Shown piece after piece: positions 19,392-29,107 of a DNA stretch of 64,000 nucleotides. The stretch comes from Anderseniella sp. (GTDB lineage: Bacteria > Pseudomonadota > Alphaproteobacteria > Rhizobiales > Aestuariivirgaceae), in NCBI GenBank assembly GCA_030626025.1, contig DAOUPT010000007.1, positions 1 to 64,000 of the forward strand, in the 5' to 3' direction. Both the position numbers and the translations under genes were made by a program. Below the pieces are notes generated by a model, which had not been told where the DNA came from, made no database searches, and was given only the letters and a program-made list of their open reading frames with translations. The number at the start of each line of letters is the position of its first letter. Positions within the stretch are counted from its first letter, which is position 1.

Positions 19392-20872
19392 TTTGAGGGT
19401 CCTTCAAAAATTGCTTCATACTTTGCGATCTCGTCGCTTAGTGTATCTTCCACTGTAATATGCAGAACATTACTGGTTTTTGGCAAATTTTTTCTATTGG
19501 TGGTTACATAGACTTTTAAAGACCGTAGTTTATCCGGTTCGACCTTGACCTCAATGAACGCTGCGGCGACATTATCTGACCCGGCAATTTTCATTGTTGC
19601 GCCTTCAAGGCCTTTAATAGACAAAATAAAGGTCCGTGGCTGCGGGATCATATTGAGAATTTTTACAGTGTAGCCATTGCGAATAGAGCCATCTGAAAGT
19701 TTTACAAACTGTGGATTTCGATCATGTAACACCGAGATATCGAGGCGATCTCTCATCAACAGTGTAACCAAAAGAGCCAAACATATCGCTGAAAACCCGG
19801 CAATATAAACATATGTCCGGGGTCTGATGAAAGACTTCCACGTGGTTTCCGCCTGTACACCTTTTTTGCTGGTGGCACGGTTGGCGAATGTCGCATATGA
19901 GATCAATCCGCGCGGCTTGCCAACTTTATCCATTACAGCGTCACAGGCATCTATGCACAACGCGCAGGTTATGCACTCAAGTTGTTCACCATCGCGGATA
20001 TCAATGCCCTGGGGGCAAACAGCAACACAGGCATTACAGTCAACACAGTCACCAGCTTTATCGCCAAGTTGTTCTCTATCTTTTTTTCTCAAGGTGCGCG
20101 GTTCGCCACGCTTGACGTCATAACTGACCACAAGCGAGTGTTCATCAATCATGGCACCCTGAATACGGGGCCAGGGACAGGCATAAGTGCAGATTTGCTC
20201 ACGAGCAAAGCCGGCAAAAATATACGTCGTAGCAGTTAGTACAGCGACGGTTGCATAAGCCACAAATGGAGAATTCAGTGTGAAAAAGTTCTTAAACAAT
20301 GTCGGCGCATCGGCAAAATAGAAAATCCAGGCACCACCAGTGGAAATTGCTATCAATATCCAGATTATGTGTTTGATCACACGTTTGCGAATTTTGTCGG
20401 CACTCCAGGGCCCTTTGTCGAGTTTGATACGGGCATTTCGATCACCTTCCAACCAACGCTCAACGACAAGGAACAGATCTACCCAAACAGTTTGTGGACA
20501 ACTATAACCGCACCATGCCCGGCCGACTGTAGAGGTCACGAGAAAAAGCCCAATACCGGCCAAAATCAGCAGCCCGGCAACATAGTAAAACTCCTGTGGC
20601 CATATCTCGATTGAGAAAAAATAAAATCTTCTATGTGCGAGATCCAGTAACACAGCCTGATCGGGGGCATAAGGACCGCGATCCCAACGCAACCACGGCG
20701 TGATATAGTAAACGGCAAGTGTGAATGCCATCATCGCCCATTTGAATGAACGAAATGTGCCAGTTACCCGTTTTGGAAAAATTTTGACTCGAGCCTGATA
20801 GAGCGTCCGATTTTCCTTGGCATTGACAGCTTCTACATCAAGCCGCTCAATACCATCATGTACTTTGACCAT
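19388..20872 (-). CDS. ccoG: cbb3 oxidase accessory Fe-S protein CcoG/FixG
   Basis: A membrane protein of about 494 residues with roughly five helices and a two-cluster ferredoxin domain (CVDCNACVAVCPQG and CITCALCIDACD). Other family segments are GRAWCGYSCPQTVWVDLF and GFAREQICTYACPWPRIQG. CcoG is thought to reduce Cu(II) to Cu(I) for CcoN assembly. I choose ATG 20872 (MVKVHDGIERL) over a TTG at 20890. It begins the second half of the cluster, downstream of a 12 bp intercistronic hairpin. Confidence 0.94.
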   Translation of the reverse strand: MVKVHDGIERLDVEAVNAKENRTLYQARVKIFPKRVTGTFRSFKWAMMAFTLAVYYITPWLRWDRGPYAPDQAVLLDLAHRRFYFFSIEIWPQEFYYVAGLLILAGIGLFLVTSTVGRAWCGYSCPQTVWVDLFLVVERWLEGDRNARIKLDKGPWSADKIRKRVIKHIIWILIAISTGGAWIFYFADAPTLFKNFFTLNSPFVAYATVAVLTATTYIFAGFAREQICTYACPWPRIQGAMIDEHSLVVSYDVKRGEPRTLRKKDREQLGDKAGDCVDCNACVAVCPQGIDIRDGEQLECITCALCIDACDAVMDKVGKPRGLISYATFANRATSKKGVQAETTWKSFIRPRTYVYIAGFSAICLALLVTLLMRDRLDISVLHDRNPQFVKLSDGSIRNGYTVKILNMIPQPRTFILSIKGLEGATMKIAGSDNVAAAFIEVKVEPDKLRSLKVYVTTNRKNLPKTSNVLHITVEDTLSDEIAKYEAIFEGPSK

Positions 20873-20895
20873 CTTGCCTGTCTTTCGCAAATTGG

Positions 20896-20924
20896 TTCAG
20901 AGCGCCAAAATCTGGCGCTCTGAA
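20896..20924 (-). terminator. 12 bp intercistronic hairpin between ccoP and ccoG
   Basis: TTCAGAGCGCCA and TGGCGCTCTGAA pair perfectly around AAATC. On the minus-strand transcript it follows ccoP and precedes ccoG and is not followed by a U-run, so it is more likely an mRNA-processing or 3'-protecting structure, or a leaky terminator, than a full stop. It would allow the structural ccoNOQP message to outnumber ccoGHIS. Confidence 0.6.
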
Positions 20925-20967
20925 TGCTTGTCTTACTGGTACATATGTGTACTTCAGTACTTTTTAT

Positions 20968-21840
20968 TTATTCACCACCGCCAAGCGCATGCACGTAAAT
21001 TGCCAATTGCTTTATGGTGTTATCGTCAAGACGACCTGTCCAGGCCGGCATTACACCATGACGTGGATTGTTGACCTGACGAGCAAAATCTTCTTGTTTG
21101 TCACCATAAAATGTAATGGCGTCAGCCAGGTTCGGTGCACCGAACTCCCGGCCACCCTTACCTTTTTCACCATGGCAAGCCGCGCAGTTTTCTTCGTATA
21201 CAACAGCACCTTTTTTAACCTTGGCGGCATCAGCTTCCTGACCGGACAAGCTTGCTACAAAAGCAGCAACTTCTTGTACCTGATTTTTCTCCAGCACTTC
21301 ATCTTTACCAAAAGCTGGCATGTCAGAGACCCGTGTATCATCATCGCCAGCAAAGCGTATTCCATGCTTGATGGTCGTATAAATTGCTTCAAGGTCTCCA
21401 CCCCAGATCCAGTCATCATCATTGAGATTAGGATAACCGGCACTGCCTTGTGCACCCGAGCCGTGGCACTGGATACAATTGATGGCAAAAGCTGCTTTGC
21501 CGCCCGCCTGGGCAAACTGGAACAAGCCTTGATCCTTACGGATGTCAGCAAGAGATTTATCTGCGATCTGGTCAACAAATTTCTTTTGTGCCTGTTTGGC
21601 GTTGGCAATTTCAATTGCAACATTGCCGCGATCTGTTACCCCGAGCAATCCTGGTGTTGCCTCCTTGAGAAGAGGAATTGCAGGATAGGCTATCATGTAA
21701 CCCACGGCCCAAATTACGCAGGCATAAAATGTCCAGAGCCACCAGCGAGGCAAGGGGTTATTCAACTCTTTAATGCCGTCCCATTCATGACCAGTTGTTT
21801 CGACACCGGTAATGTGATCAATATCTTTTTTATCGCTCAT
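20968..21840 (-). CDS. ccoP: cbb3 cytochrome c oxidase subunit III, dihaem cytochrome c CcoP/FixP
   Basis: A 290-residue membrane-anchored cytochrome with two haem c sites, CIQCHGSG and CAACHGEKG, each with a distal methionine region (DMPAFGKDE; GVMPAWTGRL). An N-terminal soluble stretch (TGHEWDGIKELNNPLPRWW) is followed by one membrane helix at about 32-55. It receives electrons from soluble cytochrome c or bc1 and passes them to CcoO/CcoN. ATG 21840 lies three bases after the ccoQ stop. Confidence 0.96.
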   Translation of the reverse strand: MSDKKDIDHITGVETTGHEWDGIKELNNPLPRWWLWTFYACVIWAVGYMIAYPAIPLLKEATPGLLGVTDRGNVAIEIANAKQAQKKFVDQIADKSLADIRKDQGLFQFAQAGGKAAFAINCIQCHGSGAQGSAGYPNLNDDDWIWGGDLEAIYTTIKHGIRFAGDDDTRVSDMPAFGKDEVLEKNQVQEVAAFVASLSGQEADAAKVKKGAVVYEENCAACHGEKGKGGREFGAPNLADAITFYGDKQEDFARQVNNPRHGVMPAWTGRLDDNTIKQLAIYVHALGGGE

Positions 21841-21843
21841 AGC

Positions 21844-21993
21844 TCAATCCCTCTTGAGCGGAATGTTAGCCGCTTCTTCATGGTGTTTTTTTGTTCCGGG
21901 TCGGAAAATAAACAGTGCAACGCCAACAAAGACTGCAACCATATAAACTAGACCCCAGCTGTCAGAAAAAATACGGAAAGTTTCATATTCCAT
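21844..21993 (-). CDS. ccoQ: cbb3 oxidase subunit CcoQ/FixQ
   Basis: A 49-residue protein found by translating the gap between ccoO and ccoP by hand: it begins MEYETFRIFSDSWGLVYMV and ends in IPLKRD. One hydrophobic helix (about 15-31) is followed by FRPGTKKHHEEAA, the usual CcoQ pattern. AGATAGGAGAAATAGAC gives a strong ribosome site before ATG 21993. CcoQ stabilises CcoP association. It lies 11 bases after ccoO and three bases before ccoP. Confidence 0.9.
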   Translation of the reverse strand: MEYETFRIFSDSWGLVYMVAVFVGVALFIFRPGTKKHHEEAANIPLKRD

Positions 21994-22004
21994 GTCTATT
22001 TCTC

Positions 22005-22733
22005 CTATCTAAGGTTGTCTTCAGCTTTGTAGGCTTTGAAGTCGACCAGTGTTCCCAACATTTGCAAATAGGCTACCAGCGCATCCATTTCGGTAACGCG
22101 CTTTGGGTCACCATCAAAGTCACGAGTGTGCGCTTTGGGGTACCGGGCAGCAACAGCATCTGCGCCATCGTGATCAGGTGTTGCCTGGGCAACCATGTCG
22201 GTCGCTGCATTCTCAAGCATGGCTTTGGTGTATGGCACACCAACCATGACATTGGCTTTGAGATGCATAGCTGCGTCATCTGTTCTTACCTCGGTTTTTG
22301 CCAGAAAGGCATAACGGGGCATTACAGATTCCGGCACCACAGATTGCGGGTTGATCAAGTGTTGAACATGCCATTCGTCAGAATAACGATTACCAACCCG
22401 GGCCAGATCAGGTCCGGTACGTTTGGAACCCCATTGGAACGGATGATCATACATACTTTCTGCAGCCAGTGAATAATGGCCATAACGTTCAACTTCATCG
22501 CGGAAAGGTCTGATCATTTGTGAGTGGCACAAATAACAACCTTCGCGGATGTAGATGTTGCGTCCAGCCAGTTCGAGCGGTGAATAAGGACGCATCCCCT
22601 TCACCTTCTCGATAGTGTTTTCCAAATAAAACAGCGGTGCAATTTCTACCAATCCACCTATTGTCACAACAATGAAGGAAAGGACAAAGAGCAGCGTTGC
22701 GCTTTTTTCGATTTTTTCGTGTTTTTCTAACAT
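22005..22733 (-). CDS. ccoO: cbb3 cytochrome c oxidase subunit II, monohaem cytochrome c CcoO/FixO
   Basis: A 242-residue cytochrome with one N-terminal membrane helix ([22 protein letters not shown]) and a single haem c site in [13 protein letters not shown], the CcoO signature, preceded by [16 protein letters not shown]. It passes electrons from CcoP to the CcoN binuclear centre. It starts 17 bases after ccoN and is followed by ccoQ. Confidence 0.96.
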   Translation of the reverse strand: MLEKHEKIEKSATLLFVLSFIVVTIGGLVEIAPLFYLENTIEKVKGMRPYSPLELAGRNIYIREGCYLCHSQMIRPFRDEVERYGHYSLAAESMYDHPFQWGSKRTGPDLARVGNRYSDEWHVQHLINPQSVVPESVMPRYAFLAKTEVRTDDAAMHLKANVMVGVPYTKAMLENAATDMVAQATPDHDGADAVAARYPKAHTRDFDGDPKRVTEMDALVAYLQMLGTLVDFKAYKAEDNLR

Positions 22734-22750
22734 GTTCTATCTCTTTCGCT

Positions 22751-24352
22751 TTACGCTGCTTCTGACGCAACAACACCCATGGGCGCTTCATTGCGTTTAT
22801 TGCCACGGATCGTCTGGTAAATATTCCAGCACATGATCAACGCACCAGCCAGGTACATTGCTCCACCAATTGCGCGGATTATGTAAAACGGATGCATGGC
22901 AGCCACGGATTCAGCAAAACTGTAAACCAGGAAGCCTTGCGCATCATACTCGCGCCACATCAGACCCTGCATAATGCCGGAAACCCACATGGACGACGCA
23001 TAGACAACAATACCAAGCGTTGCCAACCAGAAATGCCAGTTGATGAGCCGCAGGCTGTAAAGCCGGTCACGGTTCCACAATCGTGGAGTCAGATAGTATA
23101 AAGCGCCAAAGGACACCATACCAACCCAGCCAAGCGCACCCGAGTGGACGTGACCGATGGTCCAGTCCGTATAGTGACTAAGTGAGTTAACCGACTTGAT
23201 CGCCATCATTGGGCCCTCGAAGGTCGACATGCCGTAAAACGCGATCGAAATGATCATCATGCGGATAATCGGATCGGTACGCAGTTTATCCCAGGCTCCA
23301 GACAAGGTCATCAGACCGTTGATCATGCCACCCCATGAAGGCATCCATAACATGATGGAAAATGCCACACCAAGCGTTTGCGCCCAGTCAGGCAACGCGG
23401 TGTAGTGCAAGTGGTGAGGACCAGCCCAGATATACATGAAGATCAAAGACCAAAAGTGAATGATCGACAGGCGATAGGAATAAATTGGACGATTGGCCTG
23501 CTTGGGTACGAAGTAATACATCATGCCAAGGAACCCAGCGGTCAGGAAAAAGCCTACAGCATTATGGCCGTACCACCATTGGGTCAGTGCATCCTGCACA
23601 CCTGAGAATAGAGAATAACTTTTTGAACCAAGAAACGATACCGGCATGGCCATATTATTGACTATGTGCAGCATGGCAATGGTTACGATAAATGACAGGT
23701 AGAACCAGTTGGCCACATAGATATGAGGCTCTTTACGCTTGTATAACGTTCCCAGAAAGACCAGCAGATAAGCCACCCAAACGATAGTCAGCCAAATATC
23801 CACATACCATTCCGGCTCGGCATATTCACGAGACTGGGTAACCCCCATAAGATAGCCAGTGGCAGCCAGTACGATAAACAACTGATAACCCCAGAACACG
23901 AACCAGGCCAGATTGCCGAAGGCCAATCGGGCACCGGTGGTGCGCTGAACAACATAAAAACTAGTTGCGATCAGAGCGTTACCGCCAAAGGCAAAAACAA
24001 CAGCCGATGTGTGCAAAGGACGCAATCTGCCGAAATTGGTGAAAGCCCACTCTAAGTTTAGAGCAGGGAACGCCAGCTGCGAAGCAATTGTTACCCCCAC
24101 CAGAAATCCGGCAACCCCCCAAAACAATGTAGCAATTGTCCCTGCCCGGACAACGCCATCCAGATACTTTTCACCGTCACCGGTGTCTGCACTTGCACCA
24201 GCCCGTTTTGCAGTCACAACGATTGCGATGGCACAAGCCAGGGCAAAAACAATTGCGTGCGCTGCAAACAGACTGTCATGAGCATTGAGTGCTGCGAGAA
24301 CCGCCAACACCAATACAAGGCCGTAAACAGCCATTTTCCCGAATGAATTCAT
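22751..24352 (-). CDS. ccoN: cbb3 cytochrome c oxidase catalytic subunit I CcoN/FixN
   Basis: A 533-residue haem-copper oxidase subunit with about 12-14 membrane helices. Conserved pieces include the low-spin haem ligand region [15 protein letters not shown], the copper-B histidine segment [34 protein letters not shown], and the haem-ligand region [16 protein letters not shown]. It is the high-affinity proton-pumping terminal oxidase used in microaerobic growth. AGAGGGATGTT precedes ATG 24352. A perfect FNR box lies about 100 bases upstream. Confidence 0.97.
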   Translation of the reverse strand: MNSFGKMAVYGLVLVLAVLAALNAHDSLFAAHAIVFALACAIAIVVTAKRAGASADTGDGEKYLDGVVRAGTIATLFWGVAGFLVGVTIASQLAFPALNLEWAFTNFGRLRPLHTSAVVFAFGGNALIATSFYVVQRTTGARLAFGNLAWFVFWGYQLFIVLAATGYLMGVTQSREYAEPEWYVDIWLTIVWVAYLLVFLGTLYKRKEPHIYVANWFYLSFIVTIAMLHIVNNMAMPVSFLGSKSYSLFSGVQDALTQWWYGHNAVGFFLTAGFLGMMYYFVPKQANRPIYSYRLSIIHFWSLIFMYIWAGPHHLHYTALPDWAQTLGVAFSIMLWMPSWGGMINGLMTLSGAWDKLRTDPIIRMMIISIAFYGMSTFEGPMMAIKSVNSLSHYTDWTIGHVHSGALGWVGMVSFGALYYLTPRLWNRDRLYSLRLINWHFWLATLGIVVYASSMWVSGIMQGLMWREYDAQGFLVYSFAESVAAMHPFYIIRAIGGAMYLAGALIMCWNIYQTIRGNKRNEAPMGVVASEAA

Positions 24353-24444
24353 AACATCCCTCTAGTATTCGACGACAATACAGAAAATTCCATCGTCGTT
24401 TAAAATTCAACCACTTGAATACTCTTACAACAAGACCATAGACT

Positions 24445-24458
24445 TTGATCTATATCAA
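24445..24458 (-). promoter_or_regulatory. FNR/FixK-type binding site upstream of ccoN
   Basis: TTGATCTATATCAA matches the FNR consensus TTGAT-N4-ATCAA at all ten defined positions. Its centre is about 99 bases from the ccoN start, which fits a class II (-41.5) activator site with a leader of about 58 bases. The FnrL-type regulator encoded next to it is the obvious candidate. Confidence 0.88.
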
Positions 24459-24588
24459 ATTTTACTTTTGTTTTACACGGCAGACTGACGCACCGTGCGA
24501 CCTTTTTGACAGTCTGAAGCACATAAACGATGCCTCAGCAGGAGCAACTTTATACAGGTTATATTGTACAGGGTATATTATACAGGTT

Positions 24589-25338
24589 TCATTCACGACT
24601 GGTCTTCTCTAACAGTTCCATATCGTGAATTACTATACGTCTGTTGTGGGAAATTGAAACTATGTTTCGTTTTTTCAGCTTGCTGAGCTGTCTGGACACT
24701 GTTTCTATTGTCAGGCCCATAAAATCAGCCATATCAGACCGGGTAAGAGGCAAATCAAAAGAGGTGGTGTTTTTGTCACCTTGAGAAGGACTCTCTTTAT
24801 TATTGGGCATATGCAAGGCAATCATGTGCAAAAATCCGGCGACTCTCTCACTTGCAGTTTTGCGGCCCAAAGCCACCAACCATTGCCGGGATTCGTCCAA
24901 TTCCACCAGCGTCTGCTGAAAAAGTCTTTCTTGCAAACTGGGAATATCGCCCAGCATCTGCTCAAAACCTTTGCGCGGGATCGTACATAATTTAACTTTT
25001 GAAGCCGTTTCAACGAACAAGTGGCTTTCCGATTGAAACGGGCGCCCAACAAAATCGGGAGCAAATTGCAAACCAACGATCTGTTGACGTCCGTCGGGTA
25101 AAGTCTTTGATAACTTCACCACACCTTCTAGTACATTGGCAAAAAACGGCGCTTCCTGCTGATCTGCCATGAGTGTCAGACCTTCGGCAAAGGTTTTTTG
25201 TTTGGAGATTTTATTCAAATGGGTCAATTCATCTGGCCGCAAGGCACCGCAAATTCCCCTATGGCGGGCTGTACATTCCTGACATAGCTCCGGAATTTCT
25301 GCCGATGGCTGGATGCTGTCGTTTTCACTGTCTGTCAT
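24589..25338 (-). CDS. fnrL: Crp/Fnr-family oxygen-responsive regulator (FnrL/FnrN type)
   Basis: A 249-residue regulator. The N-terminal cysteine cluster CQECTARHRGICGAL and a central cysteine in SKVKLCTIPRKGF are the four ligands expected for an oxygen-labile [4Fe-4S] cluster, as in FNR, FnrN and FnrL. A cNMP-like beta roll follows, then the helix-turn-helix LTRSDMADFMGLTIETVSRQLSKL; the ExxSR recognition pattern predicts TTGAT half sites. It probably activates cco and nor in this window, given the boxes at 24445 and 29429. It is divergent from the AOR operon (162 bases apart). Confidence 0.9.
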   Translation of the reverse strand: MTDSENDSIQPSAEIPELCQECTARHRGICGALRPDELTHLNKISKQKTFAEGLTLMADQQEAPFFANVLEGVVKLSKTLPDGRQQIVGLQFAPDFVGRPFQSESHLFVETASKVKLCTIPRKGFEQMLGDIPSLQERLFQQTLVELDESRQWLVALGRKTASERVAGFLHMIALHMPNNKESPSQGDKNTTSFDLPLTRSDMADFMGLTIETVSRQLSKLKKRNIVSISHNRRIVIHDMELLEKTSRE

Positions 25339-25358
25339 GTCAGTCTGCTTCCAAATGA

Positions 25359-25377
25359 AATTTCAGTAAGTGAAATT
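25359..25377. promoter_or_regulatory. Inverted repeat in the fnrL-AOR divergent promoter region
   Basis: AATTTCA-GTAAG-TGAAATT has perfect 7 bp arms with a five-base spacer. It is about 21 bases upstream of the fnrL start and about 125 bases upstream of the AOR operon, so it could be an operator for either. I do not recognise a family consensus. Confidence 0.4.
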
Positions 25378-25499
25378 CTGGCTGATTACATGTCGTTTTA
25401 TCAGCATAAACTCTTCACGTCAGCCATTAAAGTATCGCTTGCGACTTGTTGCCCTTTGTTACATGATCTCAAGAAAAAACATCAGGAAGGAAACACCAT

Positions 25500-25988
25500 A
25501 TGCATAAGGCTTTGCTTATTGATCCGGGGAAATGCACCAGCTGTTTGCAATGTGAAATGGCTTGTTCGTTTGAGAAAGAAGGGGTTTTTAACCCGGCTCG
25601 CTCGCGAATCAAGGTCTTTGAATTTGAGCATGGGCGCTATGCTATTCCTTATACCTGCACCCAGTGTTCAGAGGCCTGGTGTTTGCATGCCTGTCCGGTT
25701 GAGGCGCTGAAACGCAACGAAACGACCAATGCAGTTGAGGTCAATGAAACCCTGTGTGTTGGCTGCAAAGTCTGCACAATTGCCTGCCCGTTCGGGACAA
25801 TCAACTATCACCCGGTCAGCAAAAAGGTGGCTAAATGTGACCTTTGCGGTGGCGACCCGGCTTGTGCAAAAGCCTGCCCGACCGATGCAATAACCTATGT
25901 GGAGGACAGTTGGAGCGGCTTGGAGAGAATGAAGCGCTCCGCCCTTGCCGGACACGGTCGCCCGAACCCTCAGCAGGAGACAGCATAA
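25500..25988 (+). CDS. aorA: AOR electron-transfer subunit, polyferredoxin (AorA-like)
   Basis: A 162-residue protein with four cysteine clusters for four [4Fe-4S] centres: CTSCLQCEMACS, CTQCSEAWCLHACP, CVGCKVCTIACP and CDLCGGDPACAKACP. This is the small iron-sulfur subunit found next to tungsten aldehyde oxidoreductases with an added FAD subunit, as in Aromatoleum aromaticum AorABC, where it conducts electrons between the W centre and FAD. CAGGAAGGAAACACCAT precedes ATG 25500. Its stop shares one base with the catalytic-subunit start (TAATG). The name depends on the neighbours; alone it would be called a 4Fe-4S ferredoxin. Confidence 0.82.
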   Translation: MHKALLIDPGKCTSCLQCEMACSFEKEGVFNPARSRIKVFEFEHGRYAIPYTCTQCSEAWCLHACPVEALKRNETTNAVEVNETLCVGCKVCTIACPFGTINYHPVSKKVAKCDLCGGDPACAKACPTDAITYVEDSWSGLERMKRSALAGHGRPNPQQETA

Positions 25989-27829
25989 TGGCCTGGCAAC
26001 GCAAAGTATTACGTATAAACCTTTCTGATGGCTCGATAAAAACCGAAGCGCTTAACATGGACTGGGCCCGCAATTATGTCGGTGAGCGTGGTCTGGCAAC
26101 CAAATATTTGTGGGAAGGGATGAATCCCGGAGAAGACGCACTTTCGCCGGAGAATATGCTGATTTTCGCCACCGGTCCGCTGACCGGCACTATAGCTTCG
26201 ACAAGTGGGCGTTATGCGGTTGTCACCAAAGGTCCATTGACCGGTGCAATTGCCTGTTCGAACTCAGGTGGCAAGTTTGGTGCCGAGCTGAAATTTGCCG
26301 GATATGACTTACTGATCCTGACCGGTAAATCTGAAGTGCCGGTTTATTTGTTGATAGAAGATGACGAGATAAAAATATTGCCCGCAGACGATATCTGGGG
26401 AACCACCGTCTGGCACACTGAGGAATGGATCAAGTCGCATCATCAGAACCCACAAATCAAAGTGGCGTCAATCGGTGTCTCGGGTGAAAACCTGGTACGT
26501 TATGCCTGCGTGGTAAATGACCTTCATCGTGCAGCCGGACGCTCCGGTGTCGGAGCGGTTATGGGGTCGAAAAATCTCAAGGCCATTGCGGTGCGGGGCA
26601 CCATAGGTGTCAGCGTTGATAATCCTGCTGGATTTATGCAGGCAGTAAAAGCCAGTCATGAGCGGATGGCCGGTCACAAGGGACGGATGGCCTTTACCAA
26701 ATACGGCACCCATCCGATGCTTGATATGATGAATGAGTTTGGCGGCCTGCCAACCCGGAATTTCGATGATACCCGCTTTGACGGGGTTAAGAATATAAAT
26801 GCCCGGGCAGCACGGACACCAAATGAACACGGTCATACAAATCTGGTTGCCAACAAAGCCTGTTTTGGCTGCACCATTGCTTGTGGACGCATTGCCCATA
26901 TTGACAAAACCCATTTCACCATCGTCAACCGCAAGGAGTATATTCATGCATCGGGCGGACTTGAGTATGAAACCGCCTATGCCTTTGGGCCATTGTGCGG
27001 CATTGATGATATTGATGCGCTGACCTTTGCCGGATTTATGATGAATGAGCATGGCATGGATCCGATTTCATTTGGCGGTACGCTGGCTGCCGCCATGGAA
27101 TTGTTTGAAATGGGGGTCATCACGACAAAAGACACTGATGGTATTGAGTTGCGTTTTGGCAATCCCGAAGCCTTGACAATCATGGCCGAGAAAACCGGCA
27201 AATATGAAGGGTTTGGTAAAATCCTTGGCCTTGGTTCGCGATTGATGTGCGAAAAATATGGCCATCCGGAAATCGCCATGCACGTCAAGGGGCAGGAATT
27301 TGCCGGCTATGATGGTCGGGCGCTGCAAGGTATGGGGCTTGGCTATGCCACCTCAAATCGCGGTGCCTGTCATTTGCGCCACGACACCTTCGGGCCTGAT
27401 ATGGATGACCAGACCGGCAAGGACAAAGCCAAACCTTGCAAAGACTCGCAAGACTACATTGCCTTTCTTGATTCAACCGGTCTTTGTCTGTTTACCTCGT
27501 CAGCCGGTTTGAAAAAACCAATGTATATGGACCTGCTCAATACGGCTTGCGATCATACATGGTCATCTGATGAAATTGATCTGGCCGGTGAGCGCATCTG
27601 GACGCTCGAGCGTATGTTCAACCTTAAGGCAGGTTTGACCATGGCTGATGACAATTTGCCCGAGCGCCTGCTTAAAACACCGGCACCATCGGGTGCCGCC
27701 AAAGGCCATGTGGCCGAACTGGATATCATGCTGCCGGAATATTATGCCTATCGCGGTTGGGCACCTGACGGGGTCCCAACCACCCAAACCCTGCAACGGC
27801 TGGGCCTTGCGGACAACGCGAAGGGATAG
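25988..27829 (+). CDS. aorB: Aldehyde:ferredoxin oxidoreductase catalytic subunit (tungsten-type, AorB-like)
   Basis: A 613-residue protein of the AOR family, whose members bind tungsten with two metallopterins and one [4Fe-4S] cluster and interconvert aldehydes and carboxylic acids. The AOR N-terminal domain runs from LRINLSDGSIKTEAL through YVGERGLATKYLW and ATGPLTGTIASTSGRYAV; the cluster motif CFGCTIACGR lies near 295, with a fourth cysteine near DSTGLCLF. The reading frame opens earlier (25844), but ATG 25988 overlapping the ferredoxin stop gives the family N-terminus. Substrate is not predictable; Aromatoleum AOR has broad specificity. Tungstate transport genes are not in this window. 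Confidence 0.9.
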   Translation: MAWQRKVLRINLSDGSIKTEALNMDWARNYVGERGLATKYLWEGMNPGEDALSPENMLIFATGPLTGTIASTSGRYAVVTKGPLTGAIACSNSGGKFGAELKFAGYDLLILTGKSEVPVYLLIEDDEIKILPADDIWGTTVWHTEEWIKSHHQNPQIKVASIGVSGENLVRYACVVNDLHRAAGRSGVGAVMGSKNLKAIAVRGTIGVSVDNPAGFMQAVKASHERMAGHKGRMAFTKYGTHPMLDMMNEFGGLPTRNFDDTRFDGVKNINARAARTPNEHGHTNLVANKACFGCTIACGRIAHIDKTHFTIVNRKEYIHASGGLEYETAYAFGPLCGIDDIDALTFAGFMMNEHGMDPISFGGTLAAAMELFEMGVITTKDTDGIELRFGNPEALTIMAEKTGKYEGFGKILGLGSRLMCEKYGHPEIAMHVKGQEFAGYDGRALQGMGLGYATSNRGACHLRHDTFGPDMDDQTGKDKAKPCKDSQDYIAFLDSTGLCLFTSSAGLKKPMYMDLLNTACDHTWSSDEIDLAGERIWTLERMFNLKAGLTMADDNLPERLLKTPAPSGAAKGHVAELDIMLPEYYAYRGWAPDGVPTTQTLQRLGLADNAKG

Positions 27830-27832
27830 AGC

Positions 27833-29107
27833 ATGCATTATGTAATAATTGGTCAGGGTCCAGCCGGTGTTATCGCAGCAGAAACCTTACGCAAAACAGA
27901 TCAAGACAGCACCATCACCATGATCGGTGATGAGGCGAGTGCGCCCTATTCACGGATGGCTATTCCCTATTTTCTCACCGGCAACATTGAAGAAGATGGA
28001 ACCCATTTACGTCACCAGCCTGATCACTTTCAGATGCTTGGCATTGACTTGGTCAATGGCTATGTCAATCAGGTTGGCCCAACGTCCCTTAGCCTTGATG
28101 ACGGCAAGCAAATCGAGTTTGATAGCTTGTTGATTGCCGCCGGTTCGCATGCTGTGCGGCCACCGGTACCGGGCATTGACTTGCCCGGCGTGCAAAACTG
28201 CTGGACCCTTGAAGATGCTCACGCCATTGCAGCGCGGGCTAAAAAGGGTTCACGGGTTTTGCTGATGGGAGCCGGGTTTATCGGCTGTATTGTCCTTGAG
28301 GCAATGATTGCCCGCGGGGTTGAACTTACTATTGTTGAGGCTCAGGACCGGATGGTGCCGCGAATGATGGATGAAACCGGCGGTAATATGATCAAGCGCT
28401 GGTGTGAGGACAAAGGTGTCACGGTTTTTACCAGCACACTGGTTGAGGAAATTTCCGAACATAATGGCGCGATGACTGTAGTGTTCTCACAAGGGAACCC
28501 GCAAAATTTTGATCTTGTGGTTTGCGCTGCCGGGGTTAAAGCAAATATCGCCTTTCTGGACGGAAGTGGCATTGAAACCGATGACGGGATTTTGGTGGAT
28601 CATCATCTGGCAACCAATGTGACCAATATTTTTGCAGCCGGTGACATTGCGCAGGGACCGGAATTTTTTACCGACGCCCGCGAGGTTCACGCCATACAGC
28701 CCACCGCATCTGAACATGGCCGCATTGCCGCATTGAATATGGCCGGACAAAGCACACGCTATCAGGGCAGTCTGTCAATGAATGTGCTCAGCACTATTGG
28801 CCTGGTCTCAACTTCCTACGGGCAATGGATGGGGGTGGATGGTGGTGATCAAACCAGCATCGTGGATGCAGACCGTTTCAAATACATCAAGCTGGCTTTT
28901 AAAGATGACGTTCTGGTCGGTGCGCTGTCCCTCGGGTTTCCAGCTCACCCCGGTGTTATGCGTGGATTGATGCAAAGTAAAATCCGGCTCGGGGAGTGGA
29001 AAGCCACTTTGATGAAAGACCCGACCCGCCTGATGGAGGCCTACCTTGCCTGTACGCAAGGGGCTATGGCAGCGGCAATAGCAGAAAATCTGGCCATTAG
29101 CGCATGA
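27833..29107 (+). CDS. aorC: FAD/NAD-dependent oxidoreductase subunit of AOR (AorC-like)
   Basis: A 424-residue two-dinucleotide-fold flavoprotein. The FAD-binding start is MHYVIIGQGPAGVIAAETLRK, the NAD(P)H site VLLMGAGFIGCIVLEAMIARG near 140-165, and the second FAD contact NIFAAGDIAQGPEF. It resembles the NirB/rubredoxin-reductase-like family and lies three bases after the catalytic subunit. The Aromatoleum precedent makes it the subunit that couples AOR to NAD(H). Its last codons overlap the MoaD-like gene by four bases (ATGA). Confidence 0.84.
   Translation: MHYVIIGQGPAGVIAAETLRKTDQDSTITMIGDEASAPYSRMAIPYFLTGNIEEDGTHLRHQPDHFQMLGIDLVNGYVNQVGPTSLSLDDGKQIEFDSLLIAAGSHAVRPPVPGIDLPGVQNCWTLEDAHAIAARAKKGSRVLLMGAGFIGCIVLEAMIARGVELTIVEAQDRMVPRMMDETGGNMIKRWCEDKGVTVFTSTLVEEISEHNGAMTVVFSQGNPQNFDLVVCAAGVKANIAFLDGSGIETDDGILVDHHLATNVTNIFAAGDIAQGPEFFTDAREVHAIQPTASEHGRIAALNMAGQSTRYQGSLSMNVLSTIGLVSTSYGQWMGVDGGDQTSIVDADRFKYIKLAFKDDVLVGALSLGFPAHPGVMRGLMQSKIRLGEWKATLMKDPTRLMEAYLACTQGAMAAAIAENLAISA

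Noticed and set aside
20947-21951. 334-codon plus-strand open frame
   Set aside because: It is a shadow over ccoP and ccoQ, whose haem motifs, ribosome sites and operon order are clear on the minus strand.
25450-25480. FNR box upstream of the AOR operon (TTACATGATCTCAA)
   Set aside because: It matches only about half of the ten consensus positions; too weak to call.
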